Assembly (NCBI RefSeq): GCF_020216025.1 | Contig: NZ_JAIWNC010000028.1 | Span: 1 to 64,000 of the forward strand | Length of the DNA: 64,000 nucleotides | Source: Jidongwangia harbinensis | GTDB lineage: Bacteria; Actinomycetota; Actinomycetes; Mycobacteriales; Micromonosporaceae | Direction: 5' to 3' | In this document: positions 49,996 to 59,975 of the stretch, one piece after another | How the letters are laid out: each line of letters starts with the position of its first letter | How positions within the stretch are numbered: position 1 is the stretch's first letter | Translations under genes and position numbers: made by a program | Notes under the pieces: generated by a model | What the model was told of the DNA's origin: nothing | Seen by the model: only the letters and a program-made list of their open reading frames with translations | Databases searched by the model: none

Positions 49996-51948
49996 ATGGA
50001 CGATCGTCTGTTTGACTTGACCGTCATGCAGCCCGCCGAGCCGCATCTGGTGATCGATTACGGCACCGCCTGCACCCAGGCGGTGGTGGTGTGGCCGGGC
50101 GGGGCGTGGGAGCCGTTGACCTTCGACGGCGCCCTCGAACTGTCCAGCGCTGTGCACACCGCCGGCGACGACGGTCAGGTGGTGGGTGCGGCGGCGTGGC
50201 GGCACGCCGCCACCGTCGCGGACGGGTTCGTGCCGTCGCCGCTGGCTGTGCTGGACGGCCCGGACAGCGGCGCTGTGACGGTGCCCGGCGGTATTAAGGT
50301 ACCGGTGGCTGATCTGGCGGTGGCGACGTTGCGGCACGTCGGCGCGGTCGCGGCGGCTCGGGTGGGTGGCCCGATCACTGATGTGCGGATGGTGGTGCCG
50401 GCCGGGTGGGGCCCTCGCCGGCGGACCTGGTTACGGCAGGTGGCGCTCCGCGCCGGCCTCGGCCAGCCCCGGCTGGTCGAGGCACCGGTCGCCGCCGCGC
50501 AACGATGGCTGGCCGGCGGGATGCACCTGCCCGTCGGCGCTCTGCTGTTGATCTGCGATCTGGGTGCTGGGTGCGAGGCCACCGTGCTGCGCCGCGGCCC
50601 GGCCGGCTTCGAAGTGCTGTCTACCCTGGCCGACCCGCAGGCCGGTACCGCCGCCATCGACGATCACCTCCTCACTACCCTCACCAGTCCCGACGGCGCC
50701 GCGGCGGCGGACGGGGCGCGGTGGGCGACAGCGGCGGCGCTGCGCACGGCCCGCGAGTCCCTCACCCACCAGGCAGCGGTCACAGTCCCGATGCCGGCAT
50801 CGGCACCGACCCTGGTCGTGCACGCCCATCTGGTCGAGGAGGCCGCCGCGCCGGTACTCACGCAGGCCGGGGACCTCGCCGCCCGCGCCGTCGCCGCCGC
50901 GGACCTGACCGTCGGGCAGCTCACCGGCGTGTACCTGATCGGCGGCGCCGCCGTCATGCCCGCCGCCGCACCCGCGATCGGCGCCCAGCTCGGTGCCGTA
51001 CCGCAGGTCGTGACCCAACCGGGGTTCGCCGCCGTGCTGGGCGCCGCCGACACCACCACCCCCGCCGGCACGCAACCCGGAGCAGCCGCAGGACCGGCCG
51101 GAGTGCAGATGCCGCCGCTGCGGCGGATGGGGTCGGTCCTGATCGCCGGCGTCGCGTCGCTGGCACTGTTCGCCCAGATGCTGTTCACCGCGGACTTCGA
51201 GGGCGGCACCCGCCGGGACCCGCATTGGATCCTGGTGACCTGGGGCGAACTCACCCTGGCCACCACAGTGGCGCTGGTCGGTGCGCTCTCCGCCGCATCG
51301 TGGCTCGGCACCGCCCTCGCGCACGCCCAGCCCCACCTCCCCGCCCCGGGCAGGGCTGGGGAGGTGGCGGTGGTGCGCGCCGCCGGCGGTATCACCCTCG
51401 CCGTGCTCACCGGGCTGGCCATTGCCGCCCTGTACGCGGTCGCCGCCGCGGCGTACCTAGGGCTGTGGCTGTCGCTGAGCCTGCGATGGGCGGTACTGCC
51501 ACTACTGCCGGTCACCGCCGTTCTCGCCGCAATGGCGTGGACGCTACGCGACCGCCAGCAGGCGCTGAACGAGGTGGATGCGGTGTTGGCGTTCCCGGCC
51601 AGCTCGATCGTGTTCACCACCACCGGGATGCTGCTGGTCGTGGTCTGGTGGTCGGTCTACCTCCCCCCGGCCCTGTCCAGCATTCAACCCGTCCTGCGCA
51701 TTCTGGGCGGCGTCCTGGTGGGGATCGGCATCGCGTGCACGCTGGCCCGCTCTCTGCCCCTGCGTGGCGTGCTCGCGGTGTTCCTGGCGGTGTTTTGCGT
51801 CGCCGTCGCTGGCGCCGGCCACCGCACCCTCGCTCTCACCGGGGGGCCAGGCATTCTGGCCCTGCTCTACACCGGCGCCGTGACCGTCTGGGCCGTCTAC
51901 CGGCTGTGGCAACTCACCCGGCTGCCCGTGACCGCCCATGCCCGCTAA
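49996..51948 (+). CDS. Hsp70-like ATPase domain fused to multi-helix membrane domain
   Basis: 650 residues from ATG 49996. The first about 360 residues have actin/Hsp70-fold phosphate motifs: HLVIDYGTACTQAVVVWPGG, VGALLLICDLGAGCEATVLR and LTGVYLIGGAAVMPAAAPA. A Pro/Ala linker is followed by about eight hydrophobic helices (from MGSVLIAGVASLALFAQMLF to the end), with no substrate-binding domain. Actinomycete DnaK-like membrane fusions of this type have no settled role. The block order suggests it acts with the two BTAD membrane proteins that follow. Confidence 0.8.
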   Translation: MDDRLFDLTVMQPAEPHLVIDYGTACTQAVVVWPGGAWEPLTFDGALELSSAVHTAGDDGQVVGAAAWRHAATVADGFVPSPLAVLDGPDSGAVTVPGGIKVPVADLAVATLRHVGAVAAARVGGPITDVRMVVPAGWGPRRRTWLRQVALRAGLGQPRLVEAPVAAAQRWLAGGMHLPVGALLLICDLGAGCEATVLRRGPAGFEVLSTLADPQAGTAAIDDHLLTTLTSPDGAAAADGARWATAAALRTARESLTHQAAVTVPMPASAPTLVVHAHLVEEAAAPVLTQAGDLAARAVAAADLTVGQLTGVYLIGGAAVMPAAAPAIGAQLGAVPQVVTQPGFAAVLGAADTTTPAGTQPGAAAGPAGVQMPPLRRMGSVLIAGVASLALFAQMLFTADFEGGTRRDPHWILVTWGELTLATTVALVGALSAASWLGTALAHAQPHLPAPGRAGEVAVVRAAGGITLAVLTGLAIAALYAVAAAAYLGLWLSLSLRWAVLPLLPVTAVLAAMAWTLRDRQQALNEVDAVLAFPASSIVFTTTGMLLVVVWWSVYLPPALSSIQPVLRILGGVLVGIGIACTLARSLPLRGVLAVFLAVFCVAVAGAGHRTLALTGGPGILALLYTGAVTVWAVYRLWQLTRLPVTAHAR

Positions 51949-51990
51949 TCCACCACCCCAGCCTCAAGCCCGCTGTCGGATGGGTCGGCG

Positions 51991-53991
51991 GTGATCGGCG
52001 CGCTGAACCGGCTGGCCACCAGCCTGCTGGTGCTGGTCTTGGTCGTCGGGCCACCCGCCGCCGTGGTCGTTTGGACCGCCCGTCAGCCGTGGCGTGACCT
52101 CGACCGCGGCGAGGTCCTGGAGTGGGCTGGCGATCCCCCGCCGGAGGCCCTCGTCTGGCTGGTGGTCGGATCCGGGATCGCCGCGCTGTGGCTGCTCACC
52201 GCCGTCCTCGTGGTAAGGGCCGCTAGCGTCGCCGGGCGCCGCGCGTGGCGGCGGCTGCGGCGTCTGCCCTTGCCGACCCCGGCGCAGGCCACCGCCACCT
52301 CCCTCGCCGGGACCGCCATGCTCGCCCTGCCCGCCGGCACCGGAGCCCTGGCCGGGATCGCCTCGCAGCCCGCCGCCGCGGGCAACGCCGATCACGACTC
52401 CCACGACCCGCTCTCCTCCAGCGACGAGAGACCGATGCACGCTGCAGACGCCGACATCGCTCAGGGTGGGATCGCGTTGCCGGGCGGTGGATGGGTGCCG
52501 TATCCGACCGCGCTGGCAGTCACCGCGCTCAGCACCCTGATCTGGCTGCATCGCCGACACCGATACCAACCGGGCCCCCAGCCACTCGGCCACCACCGGC
52601 ATGACGCCGATCTGCAACCTCTACCGGAAACCGCAGAGGCAATCACTGCGGCCGTCACCGCCGCCGACCCGACACCACCAGCGCCGACGCCCGCAGCCGA
52701 TGTAGCCCTGCTGACGCAACTGCCTGCGGGCCGGCTGACCCTGTGCGGGCCCGGTGCTGCCGACGCCGCCCGCGGCCTGCTCGTGACCGCCGCCCTGCAC
52801 GCCGCGCTACACCACAGCAGCCCGGTCGACGTTGTGCTGCGCCGGCACGACCTGCGACTCCTGCTCGGCACCGATGTGGCCGAGTCGCTGCCGCCGGGAC
52901 TCGGCCTCGACACCACCACCGTGCCGGGGGATCCCGGCCATGAAAGTCACCCGGCCTACTCGCTCACGGCCGGCTCGATCCTGCGGGTGACCCGCCGCGG
53001 CGGGCCGTCGGCTGGCCGCAACACGTCGACAGCCCCGTCGGCGCCCGCTCCGGACGACGTCGTTACCGTTGTGACGGTCAGCGACCGGCCAACCGGCGCT
53101 GCCGGGTGGGACGTACGCGCTGACGGCGCCGTCAGCAACGCCGGCCCGGGTGTTCCGCGGCGGTTGTGCGTGCTCACCCCGCACGCCGCCACCGACCTAC
53201 TGCGCCTGGTGCAACACCTCGGCAGTGCTACTCCCCCACCGTCCACCCCGGCCGAACCCGCAGTGGGGCCCGCCATCCGAGGCGAACCGGCCGGCCGGTT
53301 GAAACTGCTGGGCGGCTGCGACCTGTTCCTTGACGGCGCCCCGGTACGGCTGCGCCGGACCGCCGGCCTGCAGGTCCTGGCGTTTCTGGCCGTGCACCCG
53401 GACGGCGCCACCACCACCGACCTGGTCCGCGCGTTGTGGCCCGGCCACCCACCGGCCGCCATCACCAAACGCCTGCACACCACCCTGACCGACCTGCGCC
53501 AGCAACTGGCACCGCGCATCGCCGAACCCGTGCGGCGCCGCGACGAGCGGTACCTGCTCAACACCGACGCGATCACCAGCGACCTGCACGCCCTGCGCCA
53601 CGCCGTTACCGGCGCCGCGGCGGCGCTCACCGCAGAAGAGCGTCAGACAGCCCTGCGCACCGTCATCGACACCTACCGCGGGGACCTCGCGGCCGGGTTC
53701 AGCTGGCCCTGGCTGCACCCGGCACGTGAACAGCTGCGCCGCGACCTCATCGACGCCTACCTGCAGATGGCCGCCGTCAGCAACTCCGCCCACGCTGTCG
53801 AGGTGCTCCGCGCCGCCGCGACCGTCGACCCGTACAACGCCGAGGTGCACCAGCGCGCCCAGAAGATCCTGCGCGCAACAGGTGACCACCACGCCGCCGA
53901 CGCCCTGCACCAGGCCTACACCCAACGGCTCGCCGCCGCCGGCCTCGGCCCCACCACGGTCACCAACTCCACCACCGGACACCGCCGCTGA
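51991..53991 (+). CDS. Membrane-anchored SARP-like protein (BTAD)
   Basis: 666 residues from GTG 51991. Four hydrophobic helices lie in the first 190 residues, the last being the LPGGGWVPYPTALAVTALST segment before WLHRRHRYQPGP. A cytosolic middle holds LTLCGPGAADAARGLLVTAA. The C terminus has the OmpR-like winged helix (GRLKLLGGCDLFLDGAPVRL, LQVLAFLAVHPDGATTTDLV) and a BTAD helical domain (RGDLAAGFSWPWLHPAREQL). It is paralogous to the 54163 protein in these regions. A membrane-tethered regulator is inferred. Confidence 0.8.
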   Translation: MIGALNRLATSLLVLVLVVGPPAAVVVWTARQPWRDLDRGEVLEWAGDPPPEALVWLVVGSGIAALWLLTAVLVVRAASVAGRRAWRRLRRLPLPTPAQATATSLAGTAMLALPAGTGALAGIASQPAAAGNADHDSHDPLSSSDERPMHAADADIAQGGIALPGGGWVPYPTALAVTALSTLIWLHRRHRYQPGPQPLGHHRHDADLQPLPETAEAITAAVTAADPTPPAPTPAADVALLTQLPAGRLTLCGPGAADAARGLLVTAALHAALHHSSPVDVVLRRHDLRLLLGTDVAESLPPGLGLDTTTVPGDPGHESHPAYSLTAGSILRVTRRGGPSAGRNTSTAPSAPAPDDVVTVVTVSDRPTGAAGWDVRADGAVSNAGPGVPRRLCVLTPHAATDLLRLVQHLGSATPPPSTPAEPAVGPAIRGEPAGRLKLLGGCDLFLDGAPVRLRRTAGLQVLAFLAVHPDGATTTDLVRALWPGHPPAAITKRLHTTLTDLRQQLAPRIAEPVRRRDERYLLNTDAITSDLHALRHAVTGAAAALTAEERQTALRTVIDTYRGDLAAGFSWPWLHPAREQLRRDLIDAYLQMAAVSNSAHAVEVLRAAATVDPYNAEVHQRAQKILRATGDHHAADALHQAYTQRLAAAGLGPTTVTNSTTGHRR

Positions 53992-54162
53992 CCTGCGGTT
54001 GTCATTCCGTGTGCGTGACTGTCATGAACTGTGCGCGCGCACCACCGACGCACGGGCAGCCACCGCACCTACCGTCACCTCCACACCAACCTGTCGCCGC
54101 TACCGACGGCCGGAACGGGCCGCCGAAAGCCGGCATCCGTCGGCTTCGTGAGGAGGTGCCAC

Positions 54163-56958
54163 ATGATCCGCTTCGTTGTCGCCGCCCGCACCACCGTGCT
54201 GGTCACCGCCTGGCTGATCGGCGCACCGCTCCTGCTCACCGCCGTCACCGGCCCACCCGTCCCCGAGCACTGGCCCACCGCCGAGCAGATCCACGCCTGG
54301 CTCGACGACCCGCACCACCCCGCCCACCAGGAGGCGACCGCCCGCATCCTCGCCTGGCTCGTCTGGGCGATCACCGCCGCCGCGATCAGCACCGTACTCA
54401 CCACCTCCCTGCGCCGGCTGCCCTGGGCGGCATTCACCCGCTACCTGCCGCCACCGGTCCAGGGCGTGACCGCCGCCATGCTCGGCACCGCCGCGATCAC
54501 CACCAGCGCCGCCCCCGCCGCCGCGGCCACGACACCCGTCGCGGTCACCGCGACCGCTCTCGACATACCGCAACGCCCGGACACGGCCGCCGGCACCGCC
54601 GTGGCGCCGGAGTCCGTGCCCGCCGATGCCGCCGCCGGACGGCACGCTGGCGCGAGACGTCCACCTGTCTACACGGTGGCGCGCGGCGACTGGATGGTCG
54701 ACGTCGCCCAACGATTCCTCGGCGACGCCGACCGCTACCCCGACATCGCCCGCCTCAACCCGCACTGGGAACGCCGCGACCACCGCTTCCCCGACCACTG
54801 GCAAGCCGGTTGGACCATCGTGCTACCCCGCGACGCCCGCGACCACGGCACCCGCCCCCACGCCACCGGCCACCTCACCCCGCCGCCCCCGGCCACGCAG
54901 CTCCCGAGCAACGACACCCGGCCCGGACCGCGCACCCTACCGGCACCGTCCACCGCCGGGCCCTCGCCGATCACTCCCGCCACGTCGGCACCTGCCACAC
55001 GCGCTGCCTCAGACGGTCCTACCGGCGATCACCGCGCCAGCATCTCACCGGCGACCACCCATGCGTCACCGGCCTCCACCGCACCACCGCGTCCCAGGGA
55101 ATCCGAGCCACCGGCCACCGGCACCCCCGAACAGACCGGCGTGGACCTACCCGGCGGGTGGGTCGGGCTACCGTTGGCCGCCGCGCTGGCCGCCGCCACG
55201 GCCATGGTGTGGCGACGCCGCCGGCACCGCTACACGCCCACCCCGATCACCAGCGACCACCTCCACGACGCCGACCTGCTGCCCCCGCTTGCCGCGATGA
55301 CCCGCATCCGGACCCGCCTGCGCCGCCCCTCCCCGGACATCCTCGACGAACACCCAATGCCGACGGTGCGCGAGTACCAGGTCGCCGCGGTCAAACCCGC
55401 GCTGCCGTCAACCGGACCGAGCGGCTCCGAGCTGGCCGGCGCCGCCGCCCTGCCACTGTCCACCGGCCTCGGACTGACCGGTGACGGCGCCCTCGACGCC
55501 GCCCGCGGGCTACTGGTCTCCACGCTCGCCTCCGGCCGCGACGACGACCCCGACGCCAAAGGCCGCGCCATCATCCCCGCAGCCACCCTCGCCACCCTGC
55601 TGGGCGCACCCGCCGCCGACCTCGGCCACATCGACCGGCTGACCGTCACCACCTCCGACGCTGACGCCATCACCCAACTGGAAGAAGAGATCATCCGCCG
55701 ATCCCGGCTGCTCGGCGACGCCCAAGTGGCCGACGTGCACACCCTGCGCGACACCAACGTTCATGCCGAACCGCTGCCGCAGCTGCTCCTGATCACTGCG
55801 ATCCCCGACAAAGCCTTCACCAATCGCCTCGCCACCGCGGTCAGACTGGGTCACCACGTCGACATCGGCGCCGCCCTGATCGGTGACTGGCCGACCGGCA
55901 CCACCCTGACCGTCGCCCCCGACGGCACCACCGGCAACCACGACACCCCCCGCCTGGCCGTCCTCGACACCACTGCCACCACCGAGACGCTCAGCATGCT
56001 GCACGAGGCCCACGGCACCATCGACCACCCCGCACGCCTCCAACCGCCCAAGCAGCCCCACCTGCCCGCGACTGTGCCCGCCGAACCCGGAATCGTCGAG
56101 CCAGACACCAGACACGCCGACGACATCGCGCCGCCGGCCATCCCACCCCTGGCGCCAGCCGGCCGGCTCCCGGTCGCGGTCCGAGTCCTGGGCCGGCCTG
56201 CGGTCCTCGACCACAACGGACAACCCTCAACCGGAATCCGGACCAAAGCGCTCGAGCTGCTGGTCTACCTCGCGGTCAACCGGCACGGTGCCGACCTCAG
56301 CGACATCATGGAAGCGTTGTTCCCCGATGCCACCCTGCGCCGCGCCGGCGAACGACTCTCGACCGTTGTCGCCGACCTGCGCAAACACATCCGCCAAGCC
56401 GCCGCCCCCGCCTCCCCCTGCGCCGAGACAGCACAACCCCGCAAACAGCGGCTGGAGCCCATTCCCAACACCGGCAGCCGCTACCACCTCGACCCCGCCA
56501 TCGTCCGCGTCGACTGGTGGACCGTCCTCGACCACTACGAGGCCACCGCCACCGCCTCCAACGACGACCAGCGCCTCGCCCACGCCAGCGCCGCCCTCGA
56601 CGCCGCCGGCGGCGCCCTGGCCGAGGGCGCCGAATACGACTGGATCGACACCGATCGCGAGGTGGTCCGACGCCACCGCGTCCAGCTGCTCGCCCACGCC
56701 GCCGCGCTGCAAGCCGACACCGATCCGCACCGGTCGTGGGTCCTACTCGAACAGGCCTGCCAGCTCGACTCGCTCTCCGAGGCACTCACCTGCACCACGA
56801 TGCACGCCGCTGCCGCCCTCGGCGACGCCGACGCCATCCGCCACCGGCTCACCACCCTGCACAACGCCCTCGACTCCCACGGCATCGAACGGTCCGAGCA
56901 CACCGAGTCCCTCGCAAGCGAACTGCTGAGCCGGATACATCCACCGCCGCACGAGTGA
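54163..56958 (+). CDS. Membrane-anchored LysM-BTAD protein
   Basis: 931 residues from ATG 54163 with GAGGAGG upstream, which is preferred to an earlier frame start at 54031. Three N-terminal helices (VVAARTTVLVTAWLIGAPLL first) are followed by an extracytoplasmic LysM domain at about 168-226 (YTVARGDWMVDVAQRFLGDA to WQAGWTIVLP). A Pro/Thr/Ala-rich wall linker leads to a further helix (WVGLPLAAALAAATAMVW) and cytosolic wHTH and BTAD domains (LPVAVRVLGRPAVLDHNGQP, LLVYLAVNRHGADLSDIMEA). It would link cell-wall binding to a DNA-binding-type domain. Confidence 0.85.
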   Translation: MIRFVVAARTTVLVTAWLIGAPLLLTAVTGPPVPEHWPTAEQIHAWLDDPHHPAHQEATARILAWLVWAITAAAISTVLTTSLRRLPWAAFTRYLPPPVQGVTAAMLGTAAITTSAAPAAAATTPVAVTATALDIPQRPDTAAGTAVAPESVPADAAAGRHAGARRPPVYTVARGDWMVDVAQRFLGDADRYPDIARLNPHWERRDHRFPDHWQAGWTIVLPRDARDHGTRPHATGHLTPPPPATQLPSNDTRPGPRTLPAPSTAGPSPITPATSAPATRAASDGPTGDHRASISPATTHASPASTAPPRPRESEPPATGTPEQTGVDLPGGWVGLPLAAALAAATAMVWRRRRHRYTPTPITSDHLHDADLLPPLAAMTRIRTRLRRPSPDILDEHPMPTVREYQVAAVKPALPSTGPSGSELAGAAALPLSTGLGLTGDGALDAARGLLVSTLASGRDDDPDAKGRAIIPAATLATLLGAPAADLGHIDRLTVTTSDADAITQLEEEIIRRSRLLGDAQVADVHTLRDTNVHAEPLPQLLLITAIPDKAFTNRLATAVRLGHHVDIGAALIGDWPTGTTLTVAPDGTTGNHDTPRLAVLDTTATTETLSMLHEAHGTIDHPARLQPPKQPHLPATVPAEPGIVEPDTRHADDIAPPAIPPLAPAGRLPVAVRVLGRPAVLDHNGQPSTGIRTKALELLVYLAVNRHGADLSDIMEALFPDATLRRAGERLSTVVADLRKHIRQAAAPASPCAETAQPRKQRLEPIPNTGSRYHLDPAIVRVDWWTVLDHYEATATASNDDQRLAHASAALDAAGGALAEGAEYDWIDTDREVVRRHRVQLLAHAAALQADTDPHRSWVLLEQACQLDSLSEALTCTTMHAAAALGDADAIRHRLTTLHNALDSHGIERSEHTESLASELLSRIHPPPHE

Positions 56959-57020
56959 CATTTTCAAACGGCACGCCTCTGTGACCAGCATCCGCGCCCA
57001 CCGCAGAAAGGTCTCCTGAC

Positions 57021-58193
57021 ATGCTGCGCACATCGGCCGCCGGCCCGCCGCCGGGCACCGCCGCACCACCCACGCGGGTTGGTGTTGAGCGGGCGGCCTG
57101 GACGTTCTACGTCATCGCAGCGCTAGGCTCTTCGATCGGGCAAATCTGGGTCGGCGTCCAAATACCGCCGTGGCCCGACGCCCTCCCGCTCTGGGCCCGC
57201 GCGCTGCTGGTCATGCCATTCGCCATCGTCATCGACCTCGGCGGCGCCGTAACCGCCGCCTTCGCCGACACCCGCCGCCGCCTCGGCGAGACCGCCTACG
57301 GATGGCGCCTGCTGTCCACCGCGTCGGTGGCCCTCGCCGTCGGCATCAACATCGCCGGTCACGCCAGCTCCCCGTATCTCGCCACCGTCTTCGGCGGCCT
57401 GGGAATCTTCGCCTACAGCGTCTGGCTGCTGCACTCCGCCGCCCGCCGCCGCGACGCGCTGCGAGGCTGCGGCATGCTGCGCCACACCGCCCCGGCCTAC
57501 GGGCTGTGGCAATGGAAACGCGAACCAGCGATCACCTGGCGCGCCCGCACATTGGCCATCGACAACGGACACGGACTCGTTGAATCGCTGACCGCCGCCC
57601 GCACCCAACTCGCCGCCGAGGCACGGCGAGCGGCGCTCGCCACCCACATCGAAGCCAAAATCCGTGCCCGACACAGCCACGATCCGATCCTCGCCGCCAT
57701 CGCCGCAACCACCACCCCGATCGACCACGTCGCACAGCAACTCATCGACATGATCGACGCCCACGGCTGGGCCCTACTCATTAATGCCGAGATCCAGCCT
57801 CCCAGCCCGGCCACGCCGCCAGCCGCCCCCGCCGCCCAGCCTCATCACACACACGATGACGCCCACCACCACAACAACGCTGACGAATGCAGCGAGGACA
57901 GCGATCGAGATGAGCGCGACCACCTCACCGACGTGCCGGCCGAACTCACGCGGATGATGCCCACCAACCCCGCCGCCTACCAACGCTGGCGGCGCCTTCG
58001 GGTCAAGATCAGCGAACGCCCCGACGCCACCAACAAACAACTCGCCGACGACCTGGCCACCAGCGTGCGTACCGTGCAACGGATCCGCGCCGTCGGCGCG
58101 GCAGGACTACTCGACTCCCCTCAACCCCCCACCGGCAGACTCCTCCGCCCGGCCCGCACCAATGGCGCCCCGTACCCCGATGCCACCTCATGA
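57021..58193 (+). CDS. DUF2637-like membrane protein with C-terminal HTH
   Basis: 390 residues from ATG 57021. Four hydrophobic helices occur within the first 160 residues (AAWTFYVIAALGSSIGQIWV, ALLVMPFAIVIDLGGAVTAA, LLSTASVALAVGINIAGHAS, GIFAYSVWLLHSA), the layout of DUF2637/SpdB-type proteins in actinomycete plasmids and integrative elements. A His/Asp-rich linker (HHTHDDAHHHNNADE) follows, then an HTH-like end MMPTNPAAYQRWRRLRVKIS and TNKQLADDLATSVRTVQRIR. Its presence supports a conjugative-element origin for the block. Confidence 0.8.
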   Translation: MLRTSAAGPPPGTAAPPTRVGVERAAWTFYVIAALGSSIGQIWVGVQIPPWPDALPLWARALLVMPFAIVIDLGGAVTAAFADTRRRLGETAYGWRLLSTASVALAVGINIAGHASSPYLATVFGGLGIFAYSVWLLHSAARRRDALRGCGMLRHTAPAYGLWQWKREPAITWRARTLAIDNGHGLVESLTAARTQLAAEARRAALATHIEAKIRARHSHDPILAAIAATTTPIDHVAQQLIDMIDAHGWALLINAEIQPPSPATPPAAPAAQPHHTHDDAHHHNNADECSEDSDRDERDHLTDVPAELTRMMPTNPAAYQRWRRLRVKISERPDATNKQLADDLATSVRTVQRIRAVGAAGLLDSPQPPTGRLLRPARTNGAPYPDATS

Positions 58194-58373
58194 CCGCCGA
58201 CGCCCCGGCACTGCGAGATCGGCACGCAGACACACTCGACGCACCGACAACGGCGCGAATTGTCCCGCTGTAGCCTGTCCACGCCTCGGTTCGGGCGTCC
58301 AGCCGTAGTGGCGCATGACTGTGGTCCAGGAAGACGGAACCTTGATCCTGTACATAGACACAGGGGCGATTGA

Positions 58374-58871
58374 ATGTCAGTGCGTGAGCAGGTATTCCTT
58401 CGGACTGAGCGCCCGCACGCCGAGGTGGCTCGACTGGCCGCTGAGCTACTCGGAGGTCAATTCCAGCAAGGAGCCGACCATAGCCAACTCCTGGTGGACA
58501 CAGGCACTCTTGTTCCGGATGGATCCGGACAGTTCGGCGGGCCGGTCCTTACACACGAGTCCGAACGTCCCTACCGGCCGGGGGGCGAGTTTCAAGCGCT
58601 CGACCTCTACACCGTCGAGATCCGCCTGTGGCAAGCCCACGGACCCCGCGGCCACCGGAGCCCGGGCCGCGACATCGAAGCCGAAGCCGCTGCGGTCATC
58701 TTCGACACACTGGCCAAGGGCATCGACAACCCGATGATCCACGTGAGCCACACCGACAAACTCGTCAGCGCCTCCATGCCCGGAAAAGGCGTCCACGACT
58801 TCCCAACCGGCACAACGATCTACGACTGGGACCAAGAGAAGTGGGACGGCTACGTCGTGCTTGACGAGTGA
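58374..58871 (+). CDS. Hypothetical 165-residue protein
   Basis: ATG 58374 with AGGGGCG upstream. It is soluble alpha/beta with the motifs RPHAEVARLAAELLGGQFQQ, FQALDLYTVEIRLWQAHGPR and AEAAAVIFDTLAKGIDNPMI, plus DWDQEKWDGYVVLDE at the end. The acidic surface and the size recall immunity proteins of polymorphic toxins (SitI-like), but this is only a resemblance. It stands between the BTAD block and the membrane NACHT genes. Confidence 0.6.
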   Translation: MSVREQVFLRTERPHAEVARLAAELLGGQFQQGADHSQLLVDTGTLVPDGSGQFGGPVLTHESERPYRPGGEFQALDLYTVEIRLWQAHGPRGHRSPGRDIEAEAAAVIFDTLAKGIDNPMIHVSHTDKLVSASMPGKGVHDFPTGTTIYDWDQEKWDGYVVLDE

Positions 58872-59237
58872 CTAGGGCAGCCGCCACGACCCAGAGAGGC
58901 CCTGCAACAAGGGGACGGGCTCGTACACCCCGAGGCGGGCCGCGAGCGATTCCACTCGGTGGCGACATCGTCGGCGGGCCGCTAACCCGAGAAGGGGTGA
59001 CATGTCCCTACGCGTCGATCGCTTATCGACCGTCACGAGTGAGCACCCGAGGCCTGCGCGACGTCCTGATAAGTAGCCGAGAAGAGTGACTCGAACGCCA
59101 GTAACGTTGCAGCATCATGCGGATCTGAGGGACGCCAATAGGGACCCTCGATGCTTGATCAGTCATTCGCGAGATTCCGTACTACGACCAGGCAATTTGG
59201 TTCCCTGCCTGCGAATTTAGTCACTACCAACGGCTAG
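58872..59237. other. Intergenic region between convergent genes
   Basis: About 365 bases between the plus-strand hypothetical gene and the end of the minus-strand NACHT partner gene. No gene, repeat or clear terminator hairpin was identified. Confidence 0.45.
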
Positions 59238-59975
59238 CTATGTGATCGGGGTACGCGCCCGCTCGGCTAACGTTACCAGCACCTGCCGATCAAGCGCGGT
59301 AAGCCATCGGAGTTTGCGCTGTGTGGTGTCTGGCAGGCGCAGCCATGCCAGGAACGCGGCTTCGGTGAAGGGGAACGCTTTCTCCCACACCGACGGGTGT
59401 GCGGTCCAGGTGGCCGACGAGAATCGCGTGCTCGCAAGGTGTTCTACGGCGCGGTCAAGGTCGGCTAGGACGCTTTCTAGGCGCGATAGGAACCGGTGGT
59501 CGTGTCGGGAGATCACCTCCAATTCCTTGAAAAGCCTTCTGAGGCCGTACTGAGTGCGTTGGGCCGAGATCCAAGACAGCAGGTCGGCGCTGCCGGGAAT
59601 AGCCGGGACCTCGCGTCGCCAGGAGCGCCGCCAACGCATGTCGGCATATAGATCAAAATACGCTAGAAAGAAGATGGCCACGGTCATCGAGACGAACAGA
59701 AGGACGATAAGTGCGGCATGCCCTATATCCTGGTATGCCGTCGGCAGGTAACGGAAGCTCGCAGGTGTGTCGATTAAGGCGGTGAGCACTGCGGCGAGAA
59801 ACATGACCATAACGACGGAAGAGACCGTCCGGGTGGAGTCGAATACGAAACGACCCATCTGCCGTTGCGCCAGCATCGCCAGTGGCCTATGCAACGTCAA
59901 AATCTGCGAGGCGCGACACGCGCCGCCCGCGACGGCCAGCAGGGCGAGCAGCGGCCAGGCAGCAGCTAGGGCCAT
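59238..59975 (-). CDS. Membrane partner protein of the NACHT gene
   Basis: 245 residues from ATG at 59973-59975, overlapping the NACHT stop by 10 bases. It has four hydrophobic segments (LAAAWPLLALLAVAGGACRA, VVMVMFLAAVLTALIDT, HAALIVLLFVSMTVAIFFLA and others) and a soluble helical C terminus (LLSWISAQRTQYGLRRLFKE to TLAERARTPIT). No family was recognised. Overlap and shared membrane location suggest that it is the effector or scaffold partner of the NACHT protein. An open frame to 60353 is shadow. Confidence 0.7.
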   Translation of the reverse strand: MALAAAWPLLALLAVAGGACRASQILTLHRPLAMLAQRQMGRFVFDSTRTVSSVVMVMFLAAVLTALIDTPASFRYLPTAYQDIGHAALIVLLFVSMTVAIFFLAYFDLYADMRWRRSWRREVPAIPGSADLLSWISAQRTQYGLRRLFKELEVISRHDHRFLSRLESVLADLDRAVEHLASTRFSSATWTAHPSVWEKAFPFTEAAFLAWLRLPDTTQRKLRWLTALDRQVLVTLAERARTPIT

